Shown here piece after piece: positions 27,565-37,774 of a stretch of DNA of 64,000 nt. Under the pieces are notes generated by a model, which made no database searches, was not told the origin of the DNA, and saw nothing but the letters and a program-made list of their open reading frames with translations. How positions within the stretch are numbered: the first letter of the stretch is position 1; each line of letters begins with the position of its first letter. Source of the stretch: Microbacterium sp. cx-55. GTDB taxonomy: Bacteria; Actinomycetota; Actinomycetes; Actinomycetales; Microbacteriaceae. A program made the position numbers and the translations under genes. The stretch spans positions 2,170,001 through 2,234,000 of the forward strand of contig NZ_CP088261.1 of the NCBI RefSeq assembly GCF_021117345.1, written 5' to 3'.

Positions 27565-28977
27565 TTACTTGGCGGCAGCGACCGTGTTGCGGTCGCCTGC
27601 GGCGGCCTGCTTCTGCTCGGCGGGAGCTGCCTCGGCGGGCTGCGGCGGGCGCGGACGCGATGCGAACTGCTCGAAGACCTCGCGGGGCTGCTGCACCGTG
27701 ATGAGCGTCACGTTGTCGCGACCGTGGAAGAAGTTCTGCACCCAGTCGCCGACGACGCGGAGCTTGCGCTCCCACGTCGGCATGGCGAGGCCGTGGTAGC
27801 CACGGTGCGCGACCCAAGCGAAGAAGCCCTTGATCGCGATGTTGCCCGACTGGAACACACCGCTGTAGAGACCGAGGCCCGCCACGGCACCGAGGTTCTT
27901 GTGCACGTAGTTCTTGGGCAGTTCGCCGCGGAGGACGGCCGTGAGGTTCTTGGCCAGCAGCTTCGCCTGGCGAACCGCGTGCTGCGCGTTCGGCACACAG
28001 TATCCGCCGACGCCACCACCCGAGAGGTCGGGCACGGCGGCAACGTCACCGGCAGCCCAGGCACCCTCGACGACCTCGTCATCGGTTCCGACGCGCAGGT
28101 CGGCGCGGGCGCGGATGCGGCCACGCTCTTCGACCGGCAGGTCTCCGCCGCGAACGACGGTCGGGTTCGCCATGACACCGGCGGTCCAGACGATCACGTC
28201 GGTCGGGATGACGTCACCGGTGGAGAGCTCGACGTTGCCGTCGACGGCGCCCTTCACCTGCGTGTCGAGGTGCACGTTCGCGCCGCGCTTGGCGAGGCTC
28301 TTCAGCACCCACTCACTCGTCTTCAGCGACACCTCGGGCATGATGCGGCCCATCGCCTCGATGAGGTGGAAGTGCGTGTCTTCGAACGCGATCGAGGGGT
28401 AGTCCTTGACGAGCGACGACGCCATGGCGCGCAGCTCGGCGAACACCTCGATACCCGCGAAGCCACCGCCGACGACGACGACGGTCAGCAGACGGTCGCG
28501 CTCGGGGCCGGCCGGCAGGTTCGCCGCCTTCTCGAAGTTGTCGATGATGCGGTCGCGGATGGCGACGGCCTCTTCGATCGTCTTCAGACCGATCGCGTTG
28601 TCGGCGATTCCCGGAATCGGGAACGTGCGCGACACGGCACCGGCGGTGACGACGATCTGGTCGTACTCCTGCTGCCACGGCTCGCCGACGGCGGGCGTGA
28701 TCGTCGCGACCTTGTGCGCGTGGTCGATGCCGGTCACCTTCGCCGGAACGATCTTCGTGCGCTTGAGGTGACGACGGTGCGAGACCACGACGTGGCGCGG
28801 CTCGATCTCACCTGCCGCGACCTCGGGAAGGAACGGCTGGTAGGTCATGTAGGGCAGCGGGTCGACCATCGTGACCTCTGCCTCGCCCTTACGAAGCTGC
28901 TTCTCGAGCTTCCAAGCGGTGTAGAAGCCGGCGTAGCCTCCGCCGACGATGAGAATCCTGGGCACGGTGCTGGTCAC
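27565..28977 (-). CDS. ndh: Type II NADH dehydrogenase (NAD(P)/FAD-dependent oxidoreductase)
   Basis: A single-subunit, non-proton-pumping NADH:quinone oxidoreductase by family. The 470-residue product has the FAD-binding GGGYAGFYTAWKLE at its N-terminus, the NADH-binding VVVVGGGFAGIE about residue 175, the ATG-type motif GAWAAGDVAAVPD and an amphipathic C-terminal region (KGFFAWVAHRGYHG) for membrane attachment, plus a Pro/Ala/Gln-rich tail. GTG 28977 follows AGGAG by 10 nt. It is 23 bp after the subtilase gene and probably in the same transcript. Confidence 0.92.
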   Translation of the reverse strand: MTSTVPRILIVGGGYAGFYTAWKLEKQLRKGEAEVTMVDPLPYMTYQPFLPEVAAGEIEPRHVVVSHRRHLKRTKIVPAKVTGIDHAHKVATITPAVGEPWQQEYDQIVVTAGAVSRTFPIPGIADNAIGLKTIEEAVAIRDRIIDNFEKAANLPAGPERDRLLTVVVVGGGFAGIEVFAELRAMASSLVKDYPSIAFEDTHFHLIEAMGRIMPEVSLKTSEWVLKSLAKRGANVHLDTQVKGAVDGNVELSTGDVIPTDVIVWTAGVMANPTVVRGGDLPVEERGRIRARADLRVGTDDEVVEGAWAAGDVAAVPDLSGGGVGGYCVPNAQHAVRQAKLLAKNLTAVLRGELPKNYVHKNLGAVAGLGLYSGVFQSGNIAIKGFFAWVAHRGYHGLAMPTWERKLRVVGDWVQNFFHGRDNVTLITVQQPREVFEQFASRPRPPQPAEAAPAEQKQAAAGDRNTVAAAK

Positions 28978-29000
28978 GGTGGAACGAACTCCTAGACGGT

Positions 29001-30329
29001 TCAACGGCTGGGCGCGCGATCTGAGCGCGTCAATCGAATGCGACGGACAGCAGCACTGACGCCGAGCGACACCAGTATACCGGCCAGCGTAGCCGCCAAG
29101 AGCGGCAGCGACCCGTACACAAGGGTGTCGACCGTCGGAAGCAGCGGTGAGGCCGGGGTGGCAGCCGCATCCGCCGGAGGTAATGCGGGGATCGGCGCGG
29201 CCGTCGACGTCGGCTCGGGCACCGGCGCACCCTGCGCCCGGCGGTGCACCCGGATCCACTCGGCGAGATCGCCCATCGGGTTCGCCGACACCCGGGGAAC
29301 GGGTGCGGTGACCGCCGCCGCCGCATCCACGAGCCCGTAGCCGTACAGCGCGTCCGGCACCGACCCCACGCCGGCGGGGGGCTTGGCCGTGCCGATGATC
29401 CGCTGGATGACGTTCGCCGCATCGAGTTCCGGATGCGCCGACCGCACGAGGGCCGCGATGCCCGCGACGATCGGCGCCGCGCCGCTCGTGCCGTTCCACT
29501 CGGTCACCTGCCCATCGGCCGAAATGCCGAGCAGATTCTCGCTCGGAGCGGCCACGCCGATCGTGATGCCCTGCGTCGATGCCTCGACGCTCGCCTTCCC
29601 CGAGGGATCGACGCCGGCGACCGAGAGCACGCCCGGCATCGTCGCGGGTGCCCCGACACGCGTCGTGCCGTTGCCGCGGTTGCCGGCAGCGACCACCACG
29701 ACGACGTCGTGGTCGAAGGCGTAGAGGAACGCGTCGTCCCAGCTCTCGTCCCAGTCCAGCGTGTTCGTCGTGAACGACAGGTTGATGATGTCGGCCCCGT
29801 TATCGACCGACCAGCGGATGGCCTCCGCGACCTGCGTGGCGAACGGCACCTGCGACGAGCTGCCGAAGCCGACCGACACCGACAGCACGTCGGCCGCCGG
29901 AGCCACTCCGATCATGCCGGTGTCGCCCGGAAGCCCCCGAGACGCCGCGAGCGAAGCGACCCAGCTGCCGTGGTTCGCATCGACCACACCGACGGGCGTG
30001 CGGCCGTCGGCCGTGCCCGCACCCGAGACATCCGTTCCGCCGACGACAGCCGAATCCACCTCGGGCGCTCGCCCGACTCCCGTGTCGATGACCGCGATCC
30101 GCACGCCCTCACCGCGGGTCGTCTGCCACGCCTGACGCACCCCGTACGCGTCGAGCCAGTACTCCTTCGCCCGCACCGGATCCGCCCCCGGAGAAGGCGT
30201 GTCGGACGGGGTCGCCGCGCTCAGCGGAACGGGCTCGGGCGTGGGTGTCGCCGCCGCCGCGGGCGCCGCCGACGCGAGCATCAGCAGCGCGAGGAGCCAC
30301 GCCCCCGTCCGCACCGCGGCCCGGCTCAC
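29001..30329 (-). CDS. Membrane-anchored subtilisin-like serine protease (mycosin-like)
   Basis: A secreted S8 peptidase of 442 residues. Signal peptide about residues 1-27, catalytic triad Asp82 (VIDTGVG), His120 (NHGSWVASL) and Ser282 (GTSGAAPIVAG), oxyanion Asn in AAGNRGN, then a Pro/Ala-rich linker and a C-terminal membrane helix (LPLLAATLAGILVSLGVSAA) with a basic tail. The architecture resembles mycosins of type VII secretion, but no ESX genes are here. Its GTG start overlaps the DUF501 gene (GTGA); the upstream codons of the longer open frame lie inside that gene. Confidence 0.92.
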   Translation of the reverse strand: MSRAAVRTGAWLLALLMLASAAPAAAATPTPEPVPLSAATPSDTPSPGADPVRAKEYWLDAYGVRQAWQTTRGEGVRIAVIDTGVGRAPEVDSAVVGGTDVSGAGTADGRTPVGVVDANHGSWVASLAASRGLPGDTGMIGVAPAADVLSVSVGFGSSSQVPFATQVAEAIRWSVDNGADIINLSFTTNTLDWDESWDDAFLYAFDHDVVVVVAAGNRGNGTTRVGAPATMPGVLSVAGVDPSGKASVEASTQGITIGVAAPSENLLGISADGQVTEWNGTSGAAPIVAGIAALVRSAHPELDAANVIQRIIGTAKPPAGVGSVPDALYGYGLVDAAAAVTAPVPRVSANPMGDLAEWIRVHRRAQGAPVPEPTSTAAPIPALPPADAAATPASPLLPTVDTLVYGSLPLLAATLAGILVSLGVSAAVRRIRLTRSDRAPSR

Positions 30330-30865
30330 CCGGCCGCACTCCGCGCGGACGCCCCCGGCTCGGCGCACTCGCACCGCTTCGGCGACCACGCGCTGCGAGC
30401 GAGCGCCGCATCCCCCACCGGGTTGACCCCGGGACCCGCCGCGAGCGCGTGCCCGGCGAGCGCGTGCAGGCACTTGACCCGCGTCGGCATGCCCCCGGCA
30501 GAAATTCCGTCGATCTCGGGCACCTCACCGAACACCGCGCGATCGGTGAGGTACGCCTCGTGCGCGCGCCGGTAGGCGTCGGCGACCGACTCGTCGTCAT
30601 CGAGCGCGGCGGCGAGTTCGGGCATCACGTGCTCGGCCTCGAGCGTTGACATCGCCACCGTCGCCGCGGGATGCGTGAGGTAGTAGAACGTCGGAAAGGG
30701 CGTGCCGTCATCGAGCCGCGGCGCGGTGGCCACCACCGTGGGATTGCCGCACACGCAGCGCGCGGCGATACCGACCACGCCGCGTGCGGGGCGTCCGAGC
30801 TGGCCGCGAAGCACGGCGAGTTCGGCGTCGGTCACGGGCGGGTACGGCGAAGAGCTCACCCCCAC
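30326..30865 (-). CDS. DUF501 domain-containing protein
   Basis: A 179-residue DUF501 protein, an actinobacterial family regularly found after eno and ftsB/divIC. Characteristic stretches: QLGRPARGVVGIAARC, CGNPTVVATAPRLDDGTPFPT, YYLTHP, GGMPTRVKCLHALAGHALA. Four cysteines and two histidines may bind a metal. Function unknown. The start is GTG 30865 or GTG 30859; neither has a decisive ribosome site. It overlaps the protease gene by 4 bp. Confidence 0.88.
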   Translation of the reverse strand: MGVSSSPYPPVTDAELAVLRGQLGRPARGVVGIAARCVCGNPTVVATAPRLDDGTPFPTFYYLTHPAATVAMSTLEAEHVMPELAAALDDDESVADAYRRAHEAYLTDRAVFGEVPEIDGISAGGMPTRVKCLHALAGHALAAGPGVNPVGDAALARSAWSPKRCECAEPGASARSAAG

Positions 30866-30901
30866 AGGGTACCGTCCGGCCCCCGGTCGGCTCCCCCGCT
30901 G

Positions 30902-31426
30902 CTACGGCGCCGGTGTCTCGGCGTCGCCCGGAGCCACCGCCGTCTGTGCGGCACCGGCGGAGGTGACCGACCGCACCAGTTGCGCCATCCAGTCGGTGCG
31001 GGTCTGTTCGACCTCGTCGCTGACCGGCGCCCGCTCGCGCGGCTGCTCGGCCTCCGACAGGTCGTTGTCGATCAGGTACACGACCTCGCCCGGACGCACG
31101 TAGTAGAGCCGCTCGCGCGCCTGCGTCGTGATGTAGGCCGGGTCGTCCCAGCGTTCGCTCTGCGCCTGCAGGTCGTCGATCTCGTTCTGCGTCAGCTGCA
31201 CGGCGTGCTCGAGCGCGCGGATGCGGCTCTGCTGATCGAGGTACGTGCCCACGGTCGGCACCAGCACGAGCACGCCCAGCACCACGAGCCCCAGCATGAT
31301 CACCATGAAACCGGAGAGGCGGATGCCGCCGAGCCACTCGCGCACGTCGACCCGCCGGCCGTCCCCGCCGGGGCCGCGAGGCGACCGCATCCGGGAACGG
31401 GAAGAGGGAGCCGTTCGTGTAGCCAC
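30902..31426 (-). CDS. ftsB: Septum formation initiator family protein (FtsB/DivIC)
   Basis: Divisome component linking FtsL and FtsQ/DivIB at the septum. The 174-residue product has a basic cytoplasmic N-terminus, one membrane helix (GFMVIMLGLVVLGVLVLVP), a coiled coil (QQSRIRALEHAVQLTQNEIDDLQAQ) and the DivIC-family motif ARERLYYVRPGEVVY. A long acidic tail follows. GTG 31426 has GAGGAGGGGGAG upstream. It lies 37 bp after eno, the conserved actinobacterial order. Confidence 0.92.
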   Translation of the reverse strand: MATRTAPSSRSRMRSPRGPGGDGRRVDVREWLGGIRLSGFMVIMLGLVVLGVLVLVPTVGTYLDQQSRIRALEHAVQLTQNEIDDLQAQSERWDDPAYITTQARERLYYVRPGEVVYLIDNDLSEAEQPRERAPVSDEVEQTRTDWMAQLVRSVTSAGAAQTAVAPGDAETPAP

Positions 31427-31463
31427 GGCTCCCCCTCCTCTCGTTCAGCGCAGGTGCGCGGTA

Positions 31464-32849
<1,386 letters not shown>

Positions 32850-32852
32850 TCA

Positions 32853-32858
32853 AGTCTA
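32853..32858 (-). promoter_or_regulatory. Putative -10 element for eno
   Basis: TAGACT on the minus strand overlaps the TAG stop codon of the upstream methyltransferase gene. Initiation just after it would give an eno leader of about 100 nt. No convincing -35. Confidence 0.35.
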
Positions 32859-33569
32859 GTGAGCGGGCGGCGTCGGCACAGCGGGCACCGCCGGTTCAAT
32901 GCGCAGAGCGACGGCGATTCCGTCCCACCCCTTCGCATCGAGCGTCTGCACCGCCGTCGCGTCGAACCGCGGGTCGTCGCGCAGCATCTCGAGCCCCCTC
33001 CGCACTCCCTTGAGCTGGGCACTCGACACCTCCGGATCAGCGACGAGCCCGGAGCGCACGACGTTGTCGACGATCACGGCCGCCCCGATCCGCCCGAGCC
33101 GTGCGGCGTGGTCGAGGTAGATCGTGTTGGACTCCTTGTCGGCGTCGATGAACACGAGGTCGTAGGGCCCCGTGAGGCCCGGCAGCACGTCGGCCGCGCG
33201 CCCGACGAGCACGTCGACCCGGTCGCCGACGCCGGCGCGATCGAGGTTCCGGCGGGCGATCACGGCGTTCGCGGGGTCGGCCTCGATCGTCGTCACGCGC
33301 CCGCCCTCGGGCAGCGCCCGGGCGAGCCAGATCGTCGAATACCCACCCAGGGTTCCGATCTCGAGGATGCTGCGCGCGCCGATCAAGCGAGCCAGCAGGT
33401 GCAGGAGCTTCGCGTGGACCGGGGCGACCTCGATCGAGGGCAGGCCCGCCGCATCCTGATCCGACAGCGCCGCCCGCAGAGCGTCATCCTGCACGACCAG
33501 GGTGCGGGTGAGGTACGCGTCGACCGCGCGCCAGGAGTCGATCGTCGGCCCCGGCGTCGGCGTGCTCAC
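32856..33569 (-). CDS. Class I SAM-dependent O-methyltransferase (family 3)
   Basis: A 237-residue catechol-OMT-like methyltransferase. Motif I is LEIGTLGGYSTIWLA; TIEADP (acidic ribose-binding end of beta 2) and the metal-site FIDADKESN are present, followed by VIVDNVV. These proteins methylate catechol-type or other small phenolic hydroxyls; the substrate is unknown. GTG 33569 gives the family's normal length; a longer frame to 33641 runs toward the SGNH hydrolase gene, which ends 32 bp upstream of this start. Confidence 0.9.
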   Translation of the reverse strand: MSTPTPGPTIDSWRAVDAYLTRTLVVQDDALRAALSDQDAAGLPSIEVAPVHAKLLHLLARLIGARSILEIGTLGGYSTIWLARALPEGGRVTTIEADPANAVIARRNLDRAGVGDRVDVLVGRAADVLPGLTGPYDLVFIDADKESNTIYLDHAARLGRIGAAVIVDNVVRSGLVADPEVSSAQLKGVRRGLEMLRDDPRFDATAVQTLDAKGWDGIAVALRIEPAVPAVPTPPAH

Positions 33570-33600
33570 CCGCCCAGCCAATCCCCCGCGCGGCACCGGG

Positions 33601-34419
33601 TCAACCCCCGGATGCACCGGGCTGATCGATTCCGGCCGCACCCACGGCGATCACGACCGCCGGAAGGAGGGCGTCGGCCGTGCGCCGATAGCCCGTCGCG
33701 CTGGGGTGGAACCGGTCGAGGCTGAACATCTCGTCGGGGTGGGAGATGAAAAACGGCCCGACGACCCGGCCGAGCGAGACGACGTGCGCCCCCGCGGCCC
33801 GGGCGGAGATCGCCTGCGAGTTCGCCAGCTGCCGGGACTGCCGCGAGCCGAGCGTGCGCAGCGGTTGCGGCACGGGACGCAGCGCCCCGAGATCGGGACA
33901 CGTGCCGACGACGACCGCCGTTCCGTCGGCGCGGAGCGTCGCAACCGCGTCGGCCAGGGACGCCGCGGCGCTCGAGACCGGAATGCGGTGCGTGACGTCG
34001 TTGCCGCCCACGATCACGACCGCGACATCGGCGCGGTAGTCCGCGGGCAGCGCCGCGATCTGACCGGCGAGCGCCGAGGACTCGGATCCGACGACGGCCG
34101 CCGTTCGGAGCCGCACGGGACGCTGCATCCGCCGCGCCAGGCCCTTCGCGATCCGCGCACCGAGCGTGTCTTTGCGCCGCTCCGCCCCGAGCCCCGCGGC
34201 GATCGAATCGCCGAGCAGCAGCAGCTCGATCGGCTCGCCGGCGAAAGCGGGACGCCAGACGCGGTCGGCATCGAGGGCGTCCTCACCGAGCGGTTTGCCG
34301 ATGCGCCTGCGCGCCTGCGCCGCCTGGCGACGGAGCATCTCGCGCGCGCCGAGCACGGCGAGCACGGATCCGCCGAGCGATGCGGCGCCGATCAGCGCGG
34401 TCGTGGACGTGCGAGACAT
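33601..34419 (-). CDS. SGNH/GDSL hydrolase family protein
   Basis: A 272-residue hydrolase (esterase/lipase-like) of the SGNH fold. Block I is LLLGDSIAAGLG (nucleophile Ser72), block III VGGNDVTH, block V DRFHPSATGY (Asp, His). The N-terminus has a hydrophobic segment (ALIGAASLGGSVLAVLGA) likely serving as a membrane anchor or signal. ATG 34419 starts just before that segment; the much longer open frame is antisense-like and out of frame with hisS. Substrate unknown. Confidence 0.9.
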   Translation of the reverse strand: MSRTSTTALIGAASLGGSVLAVLGAREMLRRQAAQARRRIGKPLGEDALDADRVWRPAFAGEPIELLLLGDSIAAGLGAERRKDTLGARIAKGLARRMQRPVRLRTAAVVGSESSALAGQIAALPADYRADVAVVIVGGNDVTHRIPVSSAAASLADAVATLRADGTAVVVGTCPDLGALRPVPQPLRTLGSRQSRQLANSQAISARAAGAHVVSLGRVVGPFFISHPDEMFSLDRFHPSATGYRRTADALLPAVVIAVGAAGIDQPGASGG

Positions 34420-34478
34420 ACCCGCATCCGATCGCGTCCGGATGAACGCCCCGTGGCCCGGGGGTGACGCGCCGGGGC

Positions 34479-35762
34479 TCAGCCGAGCGGGCGGATCTCC
34501 AGCGCATCGACATCGGCGCCGGCCGACACCGACGCGAACGACGTATAGCCGTCGGCAGCGGCGCGCTCCAGGAGGGCCTTCATGTTCTTCTTCCGCTGCT
34601 CGAGGCGCACCCGCGACCCCCGCGCGACGAGCCCCGCCTTCAGCGCGACGAGTTCGTCGACCGGCACGTCGCGGTCGTGCACGAGCACGACGGATGCGGC
34701 GCCCGCATCCGTCACCGCGGCGACGAGGTCGACGATCCGTTCGAAGCCGATCGAGAACCCGACGGCGGGCACGTCCTGGCCGAGGAATCGTCCGATCATG
34801 CCGTCGTAGCGTCCGCCGCCGCCGAGCGAGTACGACACCGACGGGTGCGCGAGCTCGAAGATCGTGCCGGTGTAGTACCCCATGCCGCGCACGAGGAACG
34901 GGTCGAACACGAGCGGCACCTGCTCTGCGCCGCGCGCCGCACGCACCGCCGCGCCGAGACCGGTGAGGTGCGCGACGACCTCGTCCGGGACGCCCGCGGG
35001 GAGTCCCGCGCGGATCTGCGCGTCGCCGTACTCGGCCACCGCGACCGGCTCTCGCCCGAGGAACGTCTCGAGGGCATCGACGGCGGATGCGGTAGCCGCC
35101 CGCTCGCGAAGCTCGGCCACGACACCGGTAGGCCCGATCTTGTCGAGCTTGTCGACCGTGATCAGCACGCCCGGGCGCTCGTCGGCCGCGAACCCGAACA
35201 TGTCGAGCATCGCATCGAGCGCGCGACGGTCGTTGATGCGCACGACGCCGCCTTCGAGCCCGAGGGCGTCGAGCGTGTCGAGGGTGGCGACGATCAGCTC
35301 GGCCTCGGCCCGCGCGGATGCGTCGCCGATGATGTCGATGTCGCACTGCACGAACTGCCGGTACCGACCCTTCTGCGGGCGCTCCGCCCGCCAGACCGGG
35401 GCGATCTGGATCGAACGGAAGACCTCAGGCAGCTCGGCCCGGTGCGAGGCGTAGAACCGGGCGAGCGGCACCGTCAGGTCGAAACGCAATCCGAGGTCGC
35501 TGAGGGCCGCCGGGTCGTCGGCCGCACCGCGGATCGCGTCGGCGTCGAGCCCGCGCTTCATCACGTTGAAGGCGAGCTTCTCGTTGTCGCCGCCCATGCC
35601 GGCGTGCAGCCGGTCGTACTCCTCGACCACGGGGGTCTCGATCTCATCGAACCCGTGGGCGCGATACCGGTCGCGGATGACCGCGAGCACGCGCTCACGA
35701 CGGGCCTTATCGGCGGGGAGGAAATCGCGCATACCGCGCGGCGGGTTCACTGCTGCTGCCAC
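34479..35762 (-). CDS. hisS: Histidine--tRNA ligase
   Basis: Class II aminoacyl-tRNA synthetase, 427 residues. Motif 1 region includes PPRGMRDFLP, motif 2 is VWRAERPQKGRYRQFVQCDID, the histidine-specific segments are GMGYYTGTIFEL and GGGGRYDGM, and motif 3 is GFSIGFERI. The C-terminal anticodon-binding domain (about 335-427) follows. GTG 35762 is the best match to the family start; a weak GATGAT lies 6 nt upstream. It is 45 bp after mazG on the same strand. Confidence 0.96.
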   Translation of the reverse strand: MAAAVNPPRGMRDFLPADKARRERVLAVIRDRYRAHGFDEIETPVVEEYDRLHAGMGGDNEKLAFNVMKRGLDADAIRGAADDPAALSDLGLRFDLTVPLARFYASHRAELPEVFRSIQIAPVWRAERPQKGRYRQFVQCDIDIIGDASARAEAELIVATLDTLDALGLEGGVVRINDRRALDAMLDMFGFAADERPGVLITVDKLDKIGPTGVVAELRERAATASAVDALETFLGREPVAVAEYGDAQIRAGLPAGVPDEVVAHLTGLGAAVRAARGAEQVPLVFDPFLVRGMGYYTGTIFELAHPSVSYSLGGGGRYDGMIGRFLGQDVPAVGFSIGFERIVDLVAAVTDAGAASVVLVHDRDVPVDELVALKAGLVARGSRVRLEQRKKNMKALLERAAADGYTSFASVSAGADVDALEIRPLG

Positions 35763-35807
35763 CGCACCATCATCCCAGGTCCGCCGCAGGGCGATGTGCT
35801 GTCGGGA

Positions 35808-36485
35808 TCAGCCCGCTCCGGGAGATTCCGCATCCCGGATGTCGGCTTCCAGCTCGCGAAGGCGGCCGCGCAGGGCACGCTCCGCATCCCAGCCCTGTTC
35901 CCGCGCGTGCACGACGAGCGCCAGCAGCGCGTCACCGAGGTCGGCCTCGGACGTCATCTCCAGCGGCCGATCCTGCGTCGCGGGTGCTCCGACCGACGCC
36001 GCGCGGCCGAGCAACTTTTGTGCCAGCGCGAGCGAGGGCATCGACCGCGGCACACCGTCGAGCACGCTTCGCCGCTCGCGCTTCTCGGCGGCCTTCGCCG
36101 CATTCCAGTGCACGAGAACCTCTTCGGGTGTGGTGGCGACCGCATCCGCGAACACGTGCGGATGGCGGCGCACCATCTTGTCGGCGAGGTCTCCGGCGAC
36201 GTCGTCGATGTCGAACGGCTCATCGCTCGCGCGCGACGCGATCTCGGCGTGGAACAGCACCTGCCAGAGCAGGTCGCCCAGTTCCTCGCGCAGTTCGGCG
36301 CGCGTGCCCGACTCGACCGCTTCGATGACCTCGTGGCTCTCTTCGATGAGATATGGAACGAGCGCCCGATGGTCGATGCCCTGCGTCCACACGCACCGAT
36401 CCCGCACGTCGTGCATGACCTGGGCCGCTCGACGGAGCGCGTCGGCAGTCTGGTCCACCTCCGGGGTCGGAGTCGGATCGTTCAT
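35808..36485 (-). CDS. mazG: MazG family nucleotide pyrophosphohydrolase
   Basis: House-cleaning NTP pyrophosphatase that removes abnormal nucleotides. The 225-residue product has one clear MazG domain with the metal-binding ExxE...ExxD pattern (EESHEVIEAVESG, then EELGDLLWQVLFHAEI) and KMVRRHPHVF, and a shorter C-terminal half lacking a full second domain, like mycobacterial MazG. ATG 36485 has GAGGAG 8 nt upstream and overlaps the nhaA stop (ATGA), so it is coupled to nhaA. Confidence 0.93.
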   Translation of the reverse strand: MNDPTPTPEVDQTADALRRAAQVMHDVRDRCVWTQGIDHRALVPYLIEESHEVIEAVESGTRAELREELGDLLWQVLFHAEIASRASDEPFDIDDVAGDLADKMVRRHPHVFADAVATTPEEVLVHWNAAKAAEKRERRSVLDGVPRSMPSLALAQKLLGRAASVGAPATQDRPLEMTSEADLGDALLALVVHAREQGWDAERALRGRLRELEADIRDAESPGAG

Positions 36486-37624
36486 ATGCGGATCTCCTCG
36501 GCGACGCGACGGTAATGGCGTGCTCGCCACGATACGAGAATCGCGGCCAGCACGAGCGAGATCATCGAGCCAGTCAGCACCCCGAGCGTCGCTTCGTCAC
36601 GGAGCAGACTGTCGCCGGCGAAGGCCAGTTCCGCCAGCAGCAGCGACACGGTGAAACCGATGCCGCCCAACGCACCGGCGGCGAACAGATCGGCCCACGG
36701 CAGCCGCGCGGACGGATGACCGAAAACGCGCTGGGCGACGGCGCCGAACACGGCGATACCGACGATCTTTCCCACCGGCAGGGCGATGACCACACCCCAA
36801 AACACCGGCTGCAGTTCATCGAATCCGACCGCGGGGATCACGACAAGAGCGGCCGACAGCGCGAACAGCGGCAGCACCAGACCGTTCACCCAGGGCTCGA
36901 GCACGTGCCGGACGCGGTGCGCGGGACGCGACGCCATCACGAGGCCGAGCGCGACACCGGCGATCGTCGCGTGCACCCCGGAGAGGTACACGAGCACCCA
37001 CGCGGCGAGCGCGGCGATAAGCATCCCGGCCCCGACGCCCCACCCCGGCGCCCGACGGCCGAGCACCCCGAAGACGCCGACGAGGATCGCCGCGGCCGCG
37101 AGGAGTGCCAGGTTCACATCGTCGGTGAACAGCACGGCGATGAACACGATGCCGACGACATCGTCGAGGATCGCGAGAGCCAGGAGGAATGTGCGCACCG
37201 CAGTCGGAAGACCGCGCCCGAACACCGCCAGCACCCCGAGGGCGAAGGCGATGTCGGTCGCCGTCGGGATTGGCCATCCGGTCGATGACGGCGACCCGGC
37301 CGTCACCGCGGCGAAAATCGCGATCGGCACCAGCACACCGCCGGCCGCAGCGATCGCCGGCTGCAGCGCACGCGTCGGCGGATGCAGCTGACCACTCGTC
37401 AGCTCTTCGCGCAGCTCGATCGCGACGACGAAGAAGAAGACCGCGAGCAGTCCGTCTTGCACCCAGTGCCCGAGCGACAGGGTGAAGACGCCGGGAATGC
37501 CGAGAGAGGTCGAGCTCACCGCATCCGCCGCCGGACCCCACGGGGAGTTCGCCAGCACCAGGCCGAGCGCAGCAGCGACCAGAAGGACGACGGCAGGAAA
37601 CCGTTCGGAGCGCAGCAGGGACAC
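36482..37624 (-). CDS. nhaA: Na+/H+ antiporter NhaA
   Basis: A 380-residue NhaA-type antiporter with about 12 membrane helices, exporting Na+ in exchange for protons. Hallmarks seen: DGLLAVFFFVVAIELREEL, the TATDIAFALGVLA helix and the ALAILDDVVGIVFIA helix with the paired ion-binding aspartates, and GGIGFTVSLLLAELAF near the end. GTG 37624 has CTGGAGG 5 nt upstream, a strong site. The very long minus-strand open frame reaching to 40525 is just antisense to ppc. It is divergent from ppc across 150 bp. Confidence 0.95.
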   Translation of the reverse strand: MSLLRSERFPAVVLLVAAALGLVLANSPWGPAADAVSSTSLGIPGVFTLSLGHWVQDGLLAVFFFVVAIELREELTSGQLHPPTRALQPAIAAAGGVLVPIAIFAAVTAGSPSSTGWPIPTATDIAFALGVLAVFGRGLPTAVRTFLLALAILDDVVGIVFIAVLFTDDVNLALLAAAAILVGVFGVLGRRAPGWGVGAGMLIAALAAWVLVYLSGVHATIAGVALGLVMASRPAHRVRHVLEPWVNGLVLPLFALSAALVVIPAVGFDELQPVFWGVVIALPVGKIVGIAVFGAVAQRVFGHPSARLPWADLFAAGALGGIGFTVSLLLAELAFAGDSLLRDEATLGVLTGSMISLVLAAILVSWRARHYRRVAEEIRI

Positions 37625-37762
37625 AGAACCTCCAGGGATCGCCGGAATCGATCCGCCGCGTACCGCGACGAGCCGACCAGACTTCCCGGCACTCCTCCTC
37701 CCAGCGTACGGGTCGAGCGCGCGACGAACGTCATGGTGACAACGACGTGTTCCCGGTGCCAT

Positions 37763-37768
37763 TACCGT
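37763..37768 (+). promoter_or_regulatory. Putative -10 element for ppc
   Basis: TACCGT, then TGACCC, then ATG 37775: leaderless spacing. GTGACA at 37736-37741 is a possible but badly spaced -35. Confidence 0.4.
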
Positions 37769-37774
37769 TGACCC

